Source: an uncultured Sphingopyxis sp.
Lineage (GTDB): Bacteria; Pseudomonadota; Alphaproteobacteria; Sphingomonadales; Sphingomonadaceae
Direction of reading: 5' to 3'
Length of the DNA stretch: 28,728 nucleotides
NCBI GenBank assembly: GCA_937957805.1
Contig: CALFXW010000151.1
Span: forward strand, 1-28,728
The translations under genes and the position numbers were made by a program. The notes below the pieces were generated by a model. It did no database searches. It was not told where the DNA came from and saw only the letters and a program-made list of their open reading frames with translations. Shown here piece after piece: positions 7,096 to 15,014 of this stretch (its first letter is position 1; every line of letters begins with the position of its first letter).

Positions 7096-8324
7096 GCGCT
7101 TGCCCTTTGCGTGTTGAGCGCAGCGTCCATTGCATTGCGCGTGAGGACGCAGCTTGTCCCTTGGGGATAATACATCATCGTGACGCAGCGGTTGCACGCG
7201 TTGCACAAGGATTTTTCGATTGTGCCCGCCTGTAAATCGCGCACGAAATTGGCATCATAAACCAGCGCACGGCCCAGCGCTACGGCGTCAAAACCGTCGC
7301 GCATCGCCTGCTCAACACCATGGCGCGACTGCACCCCACCGATATAGGCGAGCGGCATGTCGGTCGCGCCGCGCACCTGCAACGCCAGATCGCGCAGATA
7401 ATTTTCGTGGAAGCTGACGTTTTTCGGCTCGCTCAGCGACTGCACCCACATGCCCAGCCCGATAATCGGATTGGGGGCCTTGGCGCTGCTTTTGGGCAGG
7501 TTCGACCCGAACATGGCCGATATGGATTCGACATTCAGCCCGTTTGACAGCACCGCCATATGCGCGCCCGCCGCCGCCAGCCGCCGCGCGATTGCCACCC
7601 CTTCGTCGATACCATTGCCGCGCGGGCCGTCGGTCATCGAATATTTGACCAGCACCGCCATGTCGCGCCCGACCGCGTCGAGCACGCGCGACAGGACTTC
7701 GACCGGAAAATTCATCCGCCGTTCGATGTCGCCGCCAAAGCCGTCGCGCCGCTTGTTGTAGAGGGGAGTGACGAACTGGCTGAGCAAATAGCCATGCCCC
7801 ATATGCAATTCGACCGCGTCAAACCCCGCTTCCTTGGCGGTGCGCGCGGCGGCGACAAATTCATCCGCCATCGCCGCCATGTCCGCAACCGTCATCCGCG
7901 CCTTCCACAATCGGCCCGAAAATATCCCCACCTTGTTAAACCCGCCGCTGGCGGAAAGCGGGCGGCTGGCCTTGAGCGCGTCCTTGTCGAGGAAGGTAAA
8001 GCTGCCGGCATGCGTAATCTGCGCCGAAGCGGCTGCGCCATGGCGGTGGACACCGTCGGTCAGCACGCGAAAATCGGCAAGGCTGTCCGCATCCAGCACC
8101 GCCTGATCGACAAAGGTGCGCCCGTCGCGTGATGTCGCGCAATAAGCGACGGTGGACATGGCCGCCCCGCCCGCAGCGATGCGTTCGTGAAAGCTGGCCA
8201 ACCCCTTGGAGACGATGCCACCCTTGGCCATCCCCTCATTCGTGGCGCTTTTGATAAAGCGGTTGCGCAGGTCGATGGGGCCGAGGCGCAACGGCGAAAA
8301 GGCATCGGGCACGCTGGCCACCAT
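7092..8324 (-). CDS. Old Yellow Enzyme-family NADH:flavin oxidoreductase
   Basis: This 410-residue TIM-barrel FMN enzyme would reduce an alpha,beta-unsaturated carbonyl or dienoyl compound. The barrel signature HMGHGYLLSQFVTPLYNKR includes His174 and His177 near the flavin and is followed by DGFGG and late-barrel FMN-phosphate motifs (YIGGVQ, VALGRAL). A cysteine group Cys374, Cys377, Cys380, Cys392 resembles the [4Fe-4S] site of 2,4-dienoyl-CoA reductase and BaiCD/BaiH-type enzymes. Here the spacing is C-x2-C-x2-C-x11-C, with one residue fewer in the second interval. The C-terminal FAD/NAD domains of those larger enzymes are absent. The start follows a GGGGAG site. It is the first gene of the minus-strand operon and faces SDR-3 across a shared promoter. 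Confidence 0.93.
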   Translation of the reverse strand: MVASVPDAFSPLRLGPIDLRNRFIKSATNEGMAKGGIVSKGLASFHERIAAGGAAMSTVAYCATSRDGRTFVDQAVLDADSLADFRVLTDGVHRHGAAASAQITHAGSFTFLDKDALKASRPLSASGGFNKVGIFSGRLWKARMTVADMAAMADEFVAAARTAKEAGFDAVELHMGHGYLLSQFVTPLYNKRRDGFGGDIERRMNFPVEVLSRVLDAVGRDMAVLVKYSMTDGPRGNGIDEGVAIARRLAAAGAHMAVLSNGLNVESISAMFGSNLPKSSAKAPNPIIGLGMWVQSLSEPKNVSFHENYLRDLALQVRGATDMPLAYIGGVQSRHGVEQAMRDGFDAVALGRALVYDANFVRDLQAGTIEKSLCNACNRCVTMMYYPQGTSCVLTRNAMDAALNTQRASA

Positions 8325-8440
8325 ATTCTCCCCTCATCAAAATCCGCCCAATTTGACGGATTTATCAATTTTGCTGGCAGTATGACACTAATTTGCGTAA
8401 TTCAACAGCCATTATCTTACGAATATCGGGGATTGCACGG
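8325..8440. promoter_or_regulatory. Divergent promoter with TGCGTAATT half site
   Basis: This region lies between the OYE operon (-) and the long plus-strand run beginning with SDR-3. It carries ttgcgtaatt at 8393-8402, the same half site that forms the palindrome at 20777-20808, and a looser inverse copy tcttacgaat at 8415-8424. The following tatcgggga (8423-8431) supplies a probable ribosome site for the GTG at 8441 and is echoed in the promoter at 2659-2775. Confidence 0.5.
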
Positions 8441-9205
8441 GTGGAACAGACATTGGCGGGCAAGATTGCGCTGATTACCGGCGCAGGGCAAGGGGTGGGG
8501 CGCGGCATCGCCATCGCCATGGCGCGGGCAGGGGCCAGCATCATCCTCTTTGGGCGCACGCAGGCAAAGCTCGACGCGGTGGCGGGGGAAATATCGGCGC
8601 TGGGGGGCGAAACGCTCGTGCTGGCGGGCGATGTGGCGGATGGCGCGGCGCTCGATGTGCTGGTGGCGGCGGCGAATGCGCGCTTTGGCGGCATCGACAT
8701 TTTGGTCAATAATGCGCAGCAGGTGCCCAACGGGAAATTGGCCGATGTCAGCGATGATGCCTTCCTCGCCGGTTTTATGTCGGGGCCGATGGCGGCGTTC
8801 CGCTTGATGAAATTGACCGCACCCATCATGGCCGCGCGCGGCGGCGGAGTGATTTTCAACCTCACCTCCTCTGCCACCATCCGCTGGGATATGACCGGCT
8901 ATGGCGCCTATGCCGCCGTCAAACAGGCGATGCGCAGCCTGACGCGCGCGGCGGCGGCCGAATGGGGTGCAGGGGGCGTGCGCGTCCTTTCCATCGCGCC
9001 GCATGCCTTGTCCGAAGGGATGCGCGGCTGGATGGAACGCAACCCGGCAGAGGCAGCAGAGTTTTTGCGCGTCATCCCGCTGGGCCGGGTCGGCGATTGC
9101 GAAGGGGATATTGGCGCGGCGCTGGTGGCGCTGTGTGCGCCGGGTCTTGGCTACCTCACCGGCGCGACCATCCCGCTCGACGGCGGGCAGGCCAATTTTG
9201 ACTGA
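8441..9205 (+). CDS. Short-chain dehydrogenase/reductase (SDR-3), NADP-type
   Basis: GTG 8441 is chosen as start because a GGGGA site lies nine bases before it and the SDR fold begins at once (VEQTLAGKIALITG). The product has 254 residues. TGAGQGVG (13-20) binds the nucleotide, and Gly38-Arg39 after the second strand favours NADP(H). The catalytic residues are Ser143/Ser144 (LTSSA), Tyr157 and Lys161 (YAAVK). The segment after the catalytic lysine reads APHALSEGM where most members have a PG turn, so the substrate lid may be unusual. It opens the plus-strand cluster and is separated by 64 bases from the NTF2-like gene. Its substrate is unknown, and a ketone or alcohol of the cluster's polycyclic compound is likely. 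Confidence 0.92.
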   Translation: MEQTLAGKIALITGAGQGVGRGIAIAMARAGASIILFGRTQAKLDAVAGEISALGGETLVLAGDVADGAALDVLVAAANARFGGIDILVNNAQQVPNGKLADVSDDAFLAGFMSGPMAAFRLMKLTAPIMAARGGGVIFNLTSSATIRWDMTGYGAYAAVKQAMRSLTRAAAAEWGAGGVRVLSIAPHALSEGMRGWMERNPAEAAEFLRVIPLGRVGDCEGDIGAALVALCAPGLGYLTGATIPLDGGQANFD

Positions 9206-9269
9206 AGGGCGGGCCGGTGTCGTGCCCCAAGATTATGGCGCAGGCATAATTTGGGAAAAGGAACTGGAT

Positions 9270-9767
9270 ATGGATTTGGAACAACGCCTCACCCGGTTGG
9301 AGGATGACCGCGCGATCCGCGACCTTAAAATGCGCTATTTGCGCGCGGCTGATGCCAAGGATCCGGCAAGCATGCGCGACTGTTTTCGCCCCGACGCGCG
9401 CATCCGTTTCGATGGCTTTCCCGATTTCGACAATCGCGACGATTTCATCGCCATTTACGAACAATTCGGCTGTCAGGACGGTATTTTCGACATCCACCAC
9501 GGCGGGACGGGTATTTTGACCTGGCGCGATGATGGCAGCGTAGATGGCTGGTGGCCGCTCTATTTCCACAATATCAATCTGGCGCAGCAGACGGTGTTGC
9601 AACTCGGCGTCGAATATGCCGACCATTATGTCAAAATCGATGGCCGCTGGTGGATTGCTGAGAGCAAAAGCTGGCGCAAAAGCTGCGTGATGCAGAAAAT
9701 CGGCGATGATGGCTTGCTCCACAATGTCGCGATTGGCGAAGCCCCCCAGGTCTTTGGTGAAAATTGA
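9270..9767 (+). CDS. NTF2/SnoaL-like protein, second copy
   Basis: The 165-residue protein is a compact SnoaL-like alpha+beta fold beginning MDLEQRLTRLEDDRAIRDLK. The start is ATG 9270 after AAAAGGA. Tyr23 and Asp28 (RYLRAAD) and His76/His77 (DIHHGGTG) mirror the Tyr-x4-Asp plus His arrangement of the larger NTF2-like protein at 2776 and, as recalled, of BaiE-type dehydratases. A conserved GRWWIAES strand follows near 125-132. The two copies are diverged in length and sequence, so they are not a recent duplication and may act on different positions or stereoisomers. It lies between two SDRs, consistent with water elimination next to a carbonyl made by an SDR. The reaction is inference. Confidence 0.88.
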   Translation: MDLEQRLTRLEDDRAIRDLKMRYLRAADAKDPASMRDCFRPDARIRFDGFPDFDNRDDFIAIYEQFGCQDGIFDIHHGGTGILTWRDDGSVDGWWPLYFHNINLAQQTVLQLGVEYADHYVKIDGRWWIAESKSWRKSCVMQKIGDDGLLHNVAIGEAPQVFGEN

Positions 9768-9857
9768 CATTGCGCAAAAATCCTGTTTCAATTTTTCGCA
9801 AATCGGGCATAGTCAGGCCAATAATTACCAAAATGCGTTTGTGAGGAGCGAATCAAA
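9768..9857. promoter_or_regulatory. AT-rich intergenic stretch with inverted repeat
   Basis: This 90-base gap is distinctly AT-rich compared with the genes around it. Near-inverted arms attgcgcaaaaat (9769-9781) and atttttcgcaaat (9791-9803) match after a one-base shift, and aatgcgttt lies at 9832-9840. It may hold an internal promoter and operator for the downstream genes. The GAGG site for SDR-4 is at its end. Confidence 0.4.
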
Positions 9858-10739
9858 ATGGCGGGAGAGCGGGAAGGTCGCGTCGCACTGGTTACCGGGG
9901 CGAGCCGGGGGGCAGGGGCAGGCATAGCGCGCGGGCTCGGCGAACTGGGCTATACCGTCTATGTCACCGGCCGCACCACCCGCCCGGGCGATGCGCGCGG
10001 CTGGGACGGTTCGATCCTGCCGGGCACTTTTGCCGAAACGGCAGAGGCGGTGACGGCTGCGGGCGGGCGCGGCATCGGTGTCGCCTGCGACCATGGCGAT
10101 GATGGCGCGGTGGCCGACCTGTTCGCGCGCATCCAGCGCGATTCGGGCCAGCTCGACATGCTGGTCAACAACGCGACATATATCCACCATCAATTGATTG
10201 AAAAAAAACCGTTCTGGGAAAAGGAACTGGACGCTTGCCGCATCCTCGACGTTGGGTTGCGCAGCGCCTATGTCGCCAGCTGGCATGCCGCCAAAATCAT
10301 GGTGCCGCAGGGCAGCGGCCTCATCGGCTTTGGATCCTCCTTTGGGGCGAGCTGTTACATGCACGGGCCGGCCTATGGCGCGCAAAAGGCGGGGGTGGAC
10401 AAGCTCGCGCATGATATGGAGCATGATTTGCGTGGCACGGGCGTGGTGGCGGTTTCGATCTGGATGGGGCCGCTCATCACCGAACGGTCGAAAATCGCCA
10501 GCGAAACCAACCCCGAACAATATAAGGATTTCATCGCCACGGCTGAAAATCCGGAATTTACCGCGCATATTCTGGACGCGATCGACCGCGCGCCCAACCG
10601 TGATATATTGTCGGGCCAGACGCTGATCGGCGCGGAAATTGCGCGCGAACTTGGCATTAGTGACCGGGGACGCGACAAGCCAAGCTATCGGGAGATGCTC
10701 GGCAGCCCCAACGCCAAAAACCCCGCTGCGGTTTATTGA
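9858..10739 (+). CDS. Short-chain dehydrogenase/reductase (SDR-4), DHRS1-like
   Basis: At 293 residues this is longer than the other SDRs here and resembles the DHRS1-type group in its N-terminus (TGASRGAGAGIARGLGELG, glycine motif 13-20) and its extended middle section. Thr37-Gly38-Arg39 predicts NADP(H). The catalytic set is Ser160/Ser161 (GFGSSFG), Tyr173 and Lys177 (YGAQK). A segment of about 25 residues after the nucleotide site (TRPGDARGWDGSILPGT) and a charged loop (EKKPFWEKE, 115-123) are insertions relative to minimal SDRs. The ATG at 9858 has GAGG upstream. Human DHRS1 reduces steroids and xenobiotic ketones, which suits the context but does not prove substrate. Confidence 0.92.
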   Translation: MAGEREGRVALVTGASRGAGAGIARGLGELGYTVYVTGRTTRPGDARGWDGSILPGTFAETAEAVTAAGGRGIGVACDHGDDGAVADLFARIQRDSGQLDMLVNNATYIHHQLIEKKPFWEKELDACRILDVGLRSAYVASWHAAKIMVPQGSGLIGFGSSFGASCYMHGPAYGAQKAGVDKLAHDMEHDLRGTGVVAVSIWMGPLITERSKIASETNPEQYKDFIATAENPEFTAHILDAIDRAPNRDILSGQTLIGAEIARELGISDRGRDKPSYREMLGSPNAKNPAAVY

Positions 10740-10747
10740 CGGCGGCC

Positions 10748-12346
10748 ATGGCGACGCGCTTTCACCTCGCCGATTTGTTTGAAAGCGTCGCGGCCACCGC
10801 GCCCGAACGGCTGGCGCTGATCTGCGGCGATGTGCGACTGACCTATGGTGAACTGAACGCGCGGGCAGATGCTTTGGCGAGCGGGCTTGCCGCACGCGGC
10901 ATCGCGCGCGGCGACCATATCGGCCTTTACCTGCAAAATGGCCCGGCCTTTCTGGAAAGCTTTATCGCGGCGGTGAAATTGGGCGCGGTGCCGTTCAACG
11001 TCAATTACCGCTATGGAGCGGAGGAATTGCGCCATTTATTCGCCGATGCGGATGCGGCCTGCATCATCCACGGCGCGCAATATGGCCCTTTGCTCGACAG
11101 CATCCGCCCCGACCTTCCCAAATTGCGCCTGTCGGTCGCGGTGGCGGATGGCAGCGATGCGCCATGCGCGCTCAGCGCCGATTATGCCGCGCTTGCCGTC
11201 CATGCACCGACCGGCCCGTGGCCGCGCGATGAGGCGGATGTTCTGCTGAGTTATACCGGCGGCACGACCGGCATGCCCAAGGGGGTGATGTGGCCGCACA
11301 AGGCCTTTGTCTTTGCCTGCGCGGGGGGTGCCGGTTATTTCAACCCGCACGGTATTTTGGTTCAGCCTGCCGATATCGTCAGCCGCGTGACGGATGCCTA
11401 TCCGCTCAAAATCTTTCCGCTCGCCCCCTTGATGCACATGGCCGCGATGTGGACGACGTGGAGCGCGCTGCTCAACGGGCTAACCATCATTTTGGACGAT
11501 GGCGCGCATTTCGATGCCTGTCGGGTGTTCGACATTGCCGAGCGGGAGGGGGCGAACCTCATCCAATTTGTCGGCGATGCGATGGCAATCCCGCTGCGCG
11601 ATATTTTGGTTGCCAATCCGGGGCGCTGGAACCTTGCCACCATCGTCAATCTGGGGTCGGGCGGTGCGGTTTTTTCCGCTGCGCTGAAGGATGATCTGAA
11701 ACGCCTTATCCCCAGCGCCAACATTACCGATGGCATGGGCGCGTCGGAAACCGGCGTGTCGGGCATGGCGGTGCCGAGCGCGGAGGGGGTGATGCGCCTG
11801 CCCGCGCATGACGGACAGACGGTGGTGACTCAAGGGCGTTTTGCCAGCGTCGGCGAAATGGGTTTCATCGCCACCAGCGGCCATACGCCGGTGGGCTATT
11901 ATGGCGACGCACAAAAAAGCGCCGAAACTTTTCAGACAATCGACGGGCGTTTGTGGGTGGTTTCGGGCGATGCCGGACGGCTGGATGATGACGGGATGAT
12001 CACCATGTTCGGGCGTGGTTCGACATCGATCAATTCGGGCGGGGAGAAAATATTCCCTGAGGAGGTGGAGGAAGTGCTGCGCTCCCACGGCGCCATTTAT
12101 GACGCGGTCGTCGTCGGCACGCCCGACGCGCGCTGGGGTGAGCAAGTGGTGGCGCTGGTATCGCTGCGTCCCGATTGTGCCGCGCCCGACATTGGTGCGT
12201 TGCGCGACGCGCTCACCGGGCAATTGGCGGGCTATAAAATGCCGCGCCGCCTGATCATCGTCGATACCGTTCGGCGGTCGCCGGCGGGCAAGCAGGATTA
12301 TCGCTGGGCCAAGGCGCTGGCATTGGCCCAAGGGGCGGATGCATGA
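10748..12346 (+). CDS. Acyl-CoA synthetase (AMP-forming), ligase 1
   Basis: This 532-residue adenylate-forming enzyme activates a carboxylic acid to its CoA thioester through an acyl-AMP. The P-loop is YTGGTTGMPKGV (169-180). Later core motifs are DGMGASETG (328-336), SGDAGRLDDDG (406-416) and the hinge GRGSTSINSGGEKIFPEE from 423. The catalytic lysine is probably Lys515 in SPAGKQDY. ATG 10748 begins the family-like sequence eight bases after the SDR-4 stop. A TTG at 10736 would overlap that stop, and neither has a clear ribosome site, so coupling to SDR-4 is likely. It is closest in flavour to FadD-type ligases of cholesterol side-chain or ring catabolism. The acid is unknown. Confidence 0.93.
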   Translation: MATRFHLADLFESVAATAPERLALICGDVRLTYGELNARADALASGLAARGIARGDHIGLYLQNGPAFLESFIAAVKLGAVPFNVNYRYGAEELRHLFADADAACIIHGAQYGPLLDSIRPDLPKLRLSVAVADGSDAPCALSADYAALAVHAPTGPWPRDEADVLLSYTGGTTGMPKGVMWPHKAFVFACAGGAGYFNPHGILVQPADIVSRVTDAYPLKIFPLAPLMHMAAMWTTWSALLNGLTIILDDGAHFDACRVFDIAEREGANLIQFVGDAMAIPLRDILVANPGRWNLATIVNLGSGGAVFSAALKDDLKRLIPSANITDGMGASETGVSGMAVPSAEGVMRLPAHDGQTVVTQGRFASVGEMGFIATSGHTPVGYYGDAQKSAETFQTIDGRLWVVSGDAGRLDDDGMITMFGRGSTSINSGGEKIFPEEVEEVLRSHGAIYDAVVVGTPDARWGEQVVALVSLRPDCAAPDIGALRDALTGQLAGYKMPRRLIIVDTVRRSPAGKQDYRWAKALALAQGADA

Positions 12347-14001
12347 GCCAGATCGACCCTGTTTTTGCCAGCGTCACCGCGCCGGGCAGCTATTTCGAAA
12401 TTGGTGCGCGTGATGGCTATCGCCAATTTGTCAACGCACCAACCACGCTGCGCGCGATGGTCGAAAATGCCCGCATCCATGGCGAAAAAATCGCGGTGGT
12501 AGAGGGGGATAGAAGGCTAAGTTACAATCAAATCTTCGCTTGGGCTGACCGGCTCGCCCCGCTGCTCGGCCTTGTCTATGGCGACAGGGTGGCGATCTGC
12601 ATGCGCAACCGCACCGAATGGCTGGTCGCCTATATCGCCACCATATTGGCGGGCGGCACGGCGGCGCTGCTCAATTCGCGCGGCTCGCCTGCTGAACTTG
12701 TCGCCATGATTGGGGAGGTTGCGCCGCGCATCGTGCTGGCGGATGGGGAGCGCGCGGCGCTGATCCGCGAGGGCGGATATGATGGGCGGATGTTCGACCT
12801 CACCAACCCGGTGGAGGAGGATGCACTCACCGCGCTGCTGCCAGCGGGGCACATGCTCGACGCGACGGCCGCTGCGGCCAACGACCCGGTTTCCATCCTC
12901 TTCACCTCTGGCACTACGGGGCGAGTCAAGGGCGCGGTGCTCACCAACCGCAGCCTCACCACCGGGCTGTTGTCGATACAATTGACCGGCGCGATGGTGC
13001 TCCACCATATGGCGGCACAATATGGGATGACCCCTGCGCAACTTACCGCCAACGCGCCGCAACAGGCGGTTCTGCTCGTCTATCCGCTCTTTCATATTTC
13101 GGGGCTGGCAGCCTCTTTCCTGTCACCCTTTTTCGGCGGGGCCAAAATTGTCATCCTGCGCCGCTGGGACGCCAAGGATGCGGTGCGCCTGTTCGTCGAT
13201 GAAGGGATTTCGGCCTTTGCCGGTGTCCCGACCATGCTCTGGGACATTGTGCGCGCGGCCGAAGATGGCGGGGTTGACCTGTCGGGCTTGCGCAACATCG
13301 GGTCGGGCGGGCAGGCGCTGCCGGTCAATCTGCTCCATGCGGTGCGGCAAATCTGCCCCAATGCCGCGATGGGCACCGGATATGGCATGACCGAATGTTC
13401 CGGTTCCATCGCGCAGGCGGTGGGGGATGATTTCACCCGCCGTCCATCCTCTGCCGGGCGGGTGCTGCCGCTCGTCGATGTGCGGATTATGGATAGCGAC
13501 GGGGCCCAAGTCGCGCCGGGTCAGGCGGGTGATATTTGCGTGCGCGGCGCGCAGGTGATGGCCGGATATTGGAACCGGCCGGAGGATACGGGTGCCGTCC
13601 TCTCCCCCGATGGCTGGCTCAACACCGGCGACATCGGCATGATCGATGAAGAGGGCTATATTTATATCATCGACCGCAAGAAGGACATGGTGATTTCGGG
13701 CGGCGAAAACATCTATTGCGCGGAGGTGGAGCGCGCGATGGGCGAATTGCCGGGGATTAGCGAATGTGCGACCTTTGGCGTGCCCGATGATCGGCTGGGC
13801 GAAGTTTTGGTGGCGGTGGTGCGCGCCACAGGCTGGGATGCGGCGGCGCTGATCCACCAGGTGGGTGAGAAATTGGCGCGCTACAAGGCACCCGCGCGCG
13901 TCGCCTTTGTCGATGAACCGCTGCCGCGCAATGCGGTGGACAAGGTGGACAAGGTAAAGCTGCGCGCCCTGTGGCACGCGCTGGCAGGAGAAGAAAGTTG
14001 A
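12343..14001 (+). CDS. Acyl-CoA synthetase (AMP-forming), ligase 2
   Basis: The second adenylate-forming ligase has 552 residues and starts at an ATG overlapping the stop of ligase 1 (ATGA). The P-loop is FTSGTTGRVKGA (187-198), followed by TGYGMTE (345-351), LNTGDIG (426-432) and DRKKDMVISGGENIY (444-458). At the C-terminus the usual PRNAxGK loop reads PRNAVDKVDKVKLR. A nine-base unit gtggacaag is tandemly duplicated at 13936-13953, adding three residues beside the expected catalytic lysine (Lys534 or Lys537). Two unlike ligases side by side suggest two carboxylates to activate, for example a side chain and a ring-opened acid. Activity of this one should not be assumed given the altered loop. 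Confidence 0.92.
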   Translation: MSQIDPVFASVTAPGSYFEIGARDGYRQFVNAPTTLRAMVENARIHGEKIAVVEGDRRLSYNQIFAWADRLAPLLGLVYGDRVAICMRNRTEWLVAYIATILAGGTAALLNSRGSPAELVAMIGEVAPRIVLADGERAALIREGGYDGRMFDLTNPVEEDALTALLPAGHMLDATAAAANDPVSILFTSGTTGRVKGAVLTNRSLTTGLLSIQLTGAMVLHHMAAQYGMTPAQLTANAPQQAVLLVYPLFHISGLAASFLSPFFGGAKIVILRRWDAKDAVRLFVDEGISAFAGVPTMLWDIVRAAEDGGVDLSGLRNIGSGGQALPVNLLHAVRQICPNAAMGTGYGMTECSGSIAQAVGDDFTRRPSSAGRVLPLVDVRIMDSDGAQVAPGQAGDICVRGAQVMAGYWNRPEDTGAVLSPDGWLNTGDIGMIDEEGYIYIIDRKKDMVISGGENIYCAEVERAMGELPGISECATFGVPDDRLGEVLVAVVRATGWDAAALIHQVGEKLARYKAPARVAFVDEPLPRNAVDKVDKVKLRALWHALAGEES

Positions 14002-14864
14002 GCTATCCCAAGGATATAGCCATTGTCGATTGCATGCTGGGCATCCCGCATGGCGAAGATAGGTCGGACTGGTTCGACAGTTTTCGCGCCTTGATGAAGG
14101 ATGCACAATCGCGCGAACAATTCGCCATGCCCGCGCAATATATGTTCAAGGATATTCCCGAAACCGGCGATCCAGGCGATTTTGTCGCCTGGACGGTGGC
14201 GCAGATGGACCGTTTCAACATCGAAAAGGCGCTGGTCGGCTGGAATGAAAATGACACGTCGCGCCGCGCGCGCGCCAATTTCCCCGACCGCTTTGCCTTT
14301 GAACTGCCCTGCGACCCCAATAAGGGGATGGAGGAGGTGCGGCGGATAAAGCGCATCCACGCCGAAATTGGCCTGTCGGCGATTTCGGTATTCCCGGCGG
14401 GCACTTTGCCGCAGGTGGCGATCAACCATAAATATATGTTCCCGCTTTATGCGACGGCGGCGGAATTGGGCATCCCCATCTGCCTCAACGTCGGCATCCC
14501 CGGCCCGCGCATCCCCATGGAAACGCAAAAGGTCGAACATCTCGACGAAGTGTGCTGGTTCTTCCCCGACCTGAAAATCGTCATGCGCCATGGTGCCGAA
14601 CCGTGGGAGGCGTTGGCGGTCAAGCTGATGCTGAAATGGCCGAACCTATATTATTCGACCAGCGCCTTTGCCCCCAAATTCTACCCCAAGGCGATCATCG
14701 ATTACGCCAATACGCGCGGGGCCGATAAAATAATCTATGCCGGATATTTCCCGATGGGACTCAGCCTCGACAGGATATTTTCCGACATGGAAAATCTGCC
14801 CCTGAAAGCAGAGGTCTGGCCAAAGTTTTTAAGAGAGAATGCCAAAAAAGTTTTTGGGATATGA
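13998..14864 (+). CDS. Amidohydrolase-2-like TIM-barrel protein lacking metal ligands
   Basis: The likely start is TTG 13998, which overlaps the ligase 2 stop (TTGA) and has AGGAGAA six bases upstream, giving 288 residues (MSYPKDIAIVDCMLG). The barrel and the C-terminal blocks LKWPNLYYSTSAFAPK and GADKIIYAGYFPMG fit the amidohydrolase-2 family (PF04909). The N-terminal metal motif, normally an HxH, reads DCMLG at 11-15. The eighth-strand aspartate, normally in a SDYP-like turn, is replaced in YAGYFPMG. His198 (MRHG) remains. From memory, closely similar proteins occur in mycobacteria, so this is a subfamily trait rather than decay. It may be a metal-independent hydrolase, decarboxylase or isomerase acting on the CoA ester or acid of the pathway. 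Confidence 0.88.
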   Translation: MSYPKDIAIVDCMLGIPHGEDRSDWFDSFRALMKDAQSREQFAMPAQYMFKDIPETGDPGDFVAWTVAQMDRFNIEKALVGWNENDTSRRARANFPDRFAFELPCDPNKGMEEVRRIKRIHAEIGLSAISVFPAGTLPQVAINHKYMFPLYATAAELGIPICLNVGIPGPRIPMETQKVEHLDEVCWFFPDLKIVMRHGAEPWEALAVKLMLKWPNLYYSTSAFAPKFYPKAIIDYANTRGADKIIYAGYFPMGLSLDRIFSDMENLPLKAEVWPKFLRENAKKVFGI

Positions 14865-15014
14865 TGGGGGAACAACCCCTGTTTTGGAGGAGGCGGGAGC
14901 CGGGAAGTCTGCTCCCTTTTCAATGCAATCGGGCGCGACGAGACAACCCCGCGCGCCTGAGTGCCGCCACCATGATCGATGGTTTGTGCGGCACGCTGGA
15001 AAAGGATGTTCAAT
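14865..15014. promoter_or_regulatory. Intergenic region with strong inverted repeat before Rieske gene 1
   Basis: Most of the cluster is gapless, so these 150 bases stand out. A weak hairpin (gggg 14867-14870, cccc 14876-14879, then tgtttt) follows the amidohydrolase. Farther on, an inverted repeat spans 14961-14994, with outer arms gtgccgc/gcggcac and inner arms accat/atggt. An AAAGGA site precedes the Rieske start. The arrangement suggests attenuation or an operator that sets Rieske gene 1 apart from the genes upstream. Confidence 0.5.

Noticed and set aside
9253..10233. Repeated tgggaaaaggaactgga at about 9252 and 10216
   Set aside because: One copy is a ribosome-site region and the other is inside SDR-4 coding for WEKEL. 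It is most likely a chance match with no further similarity.
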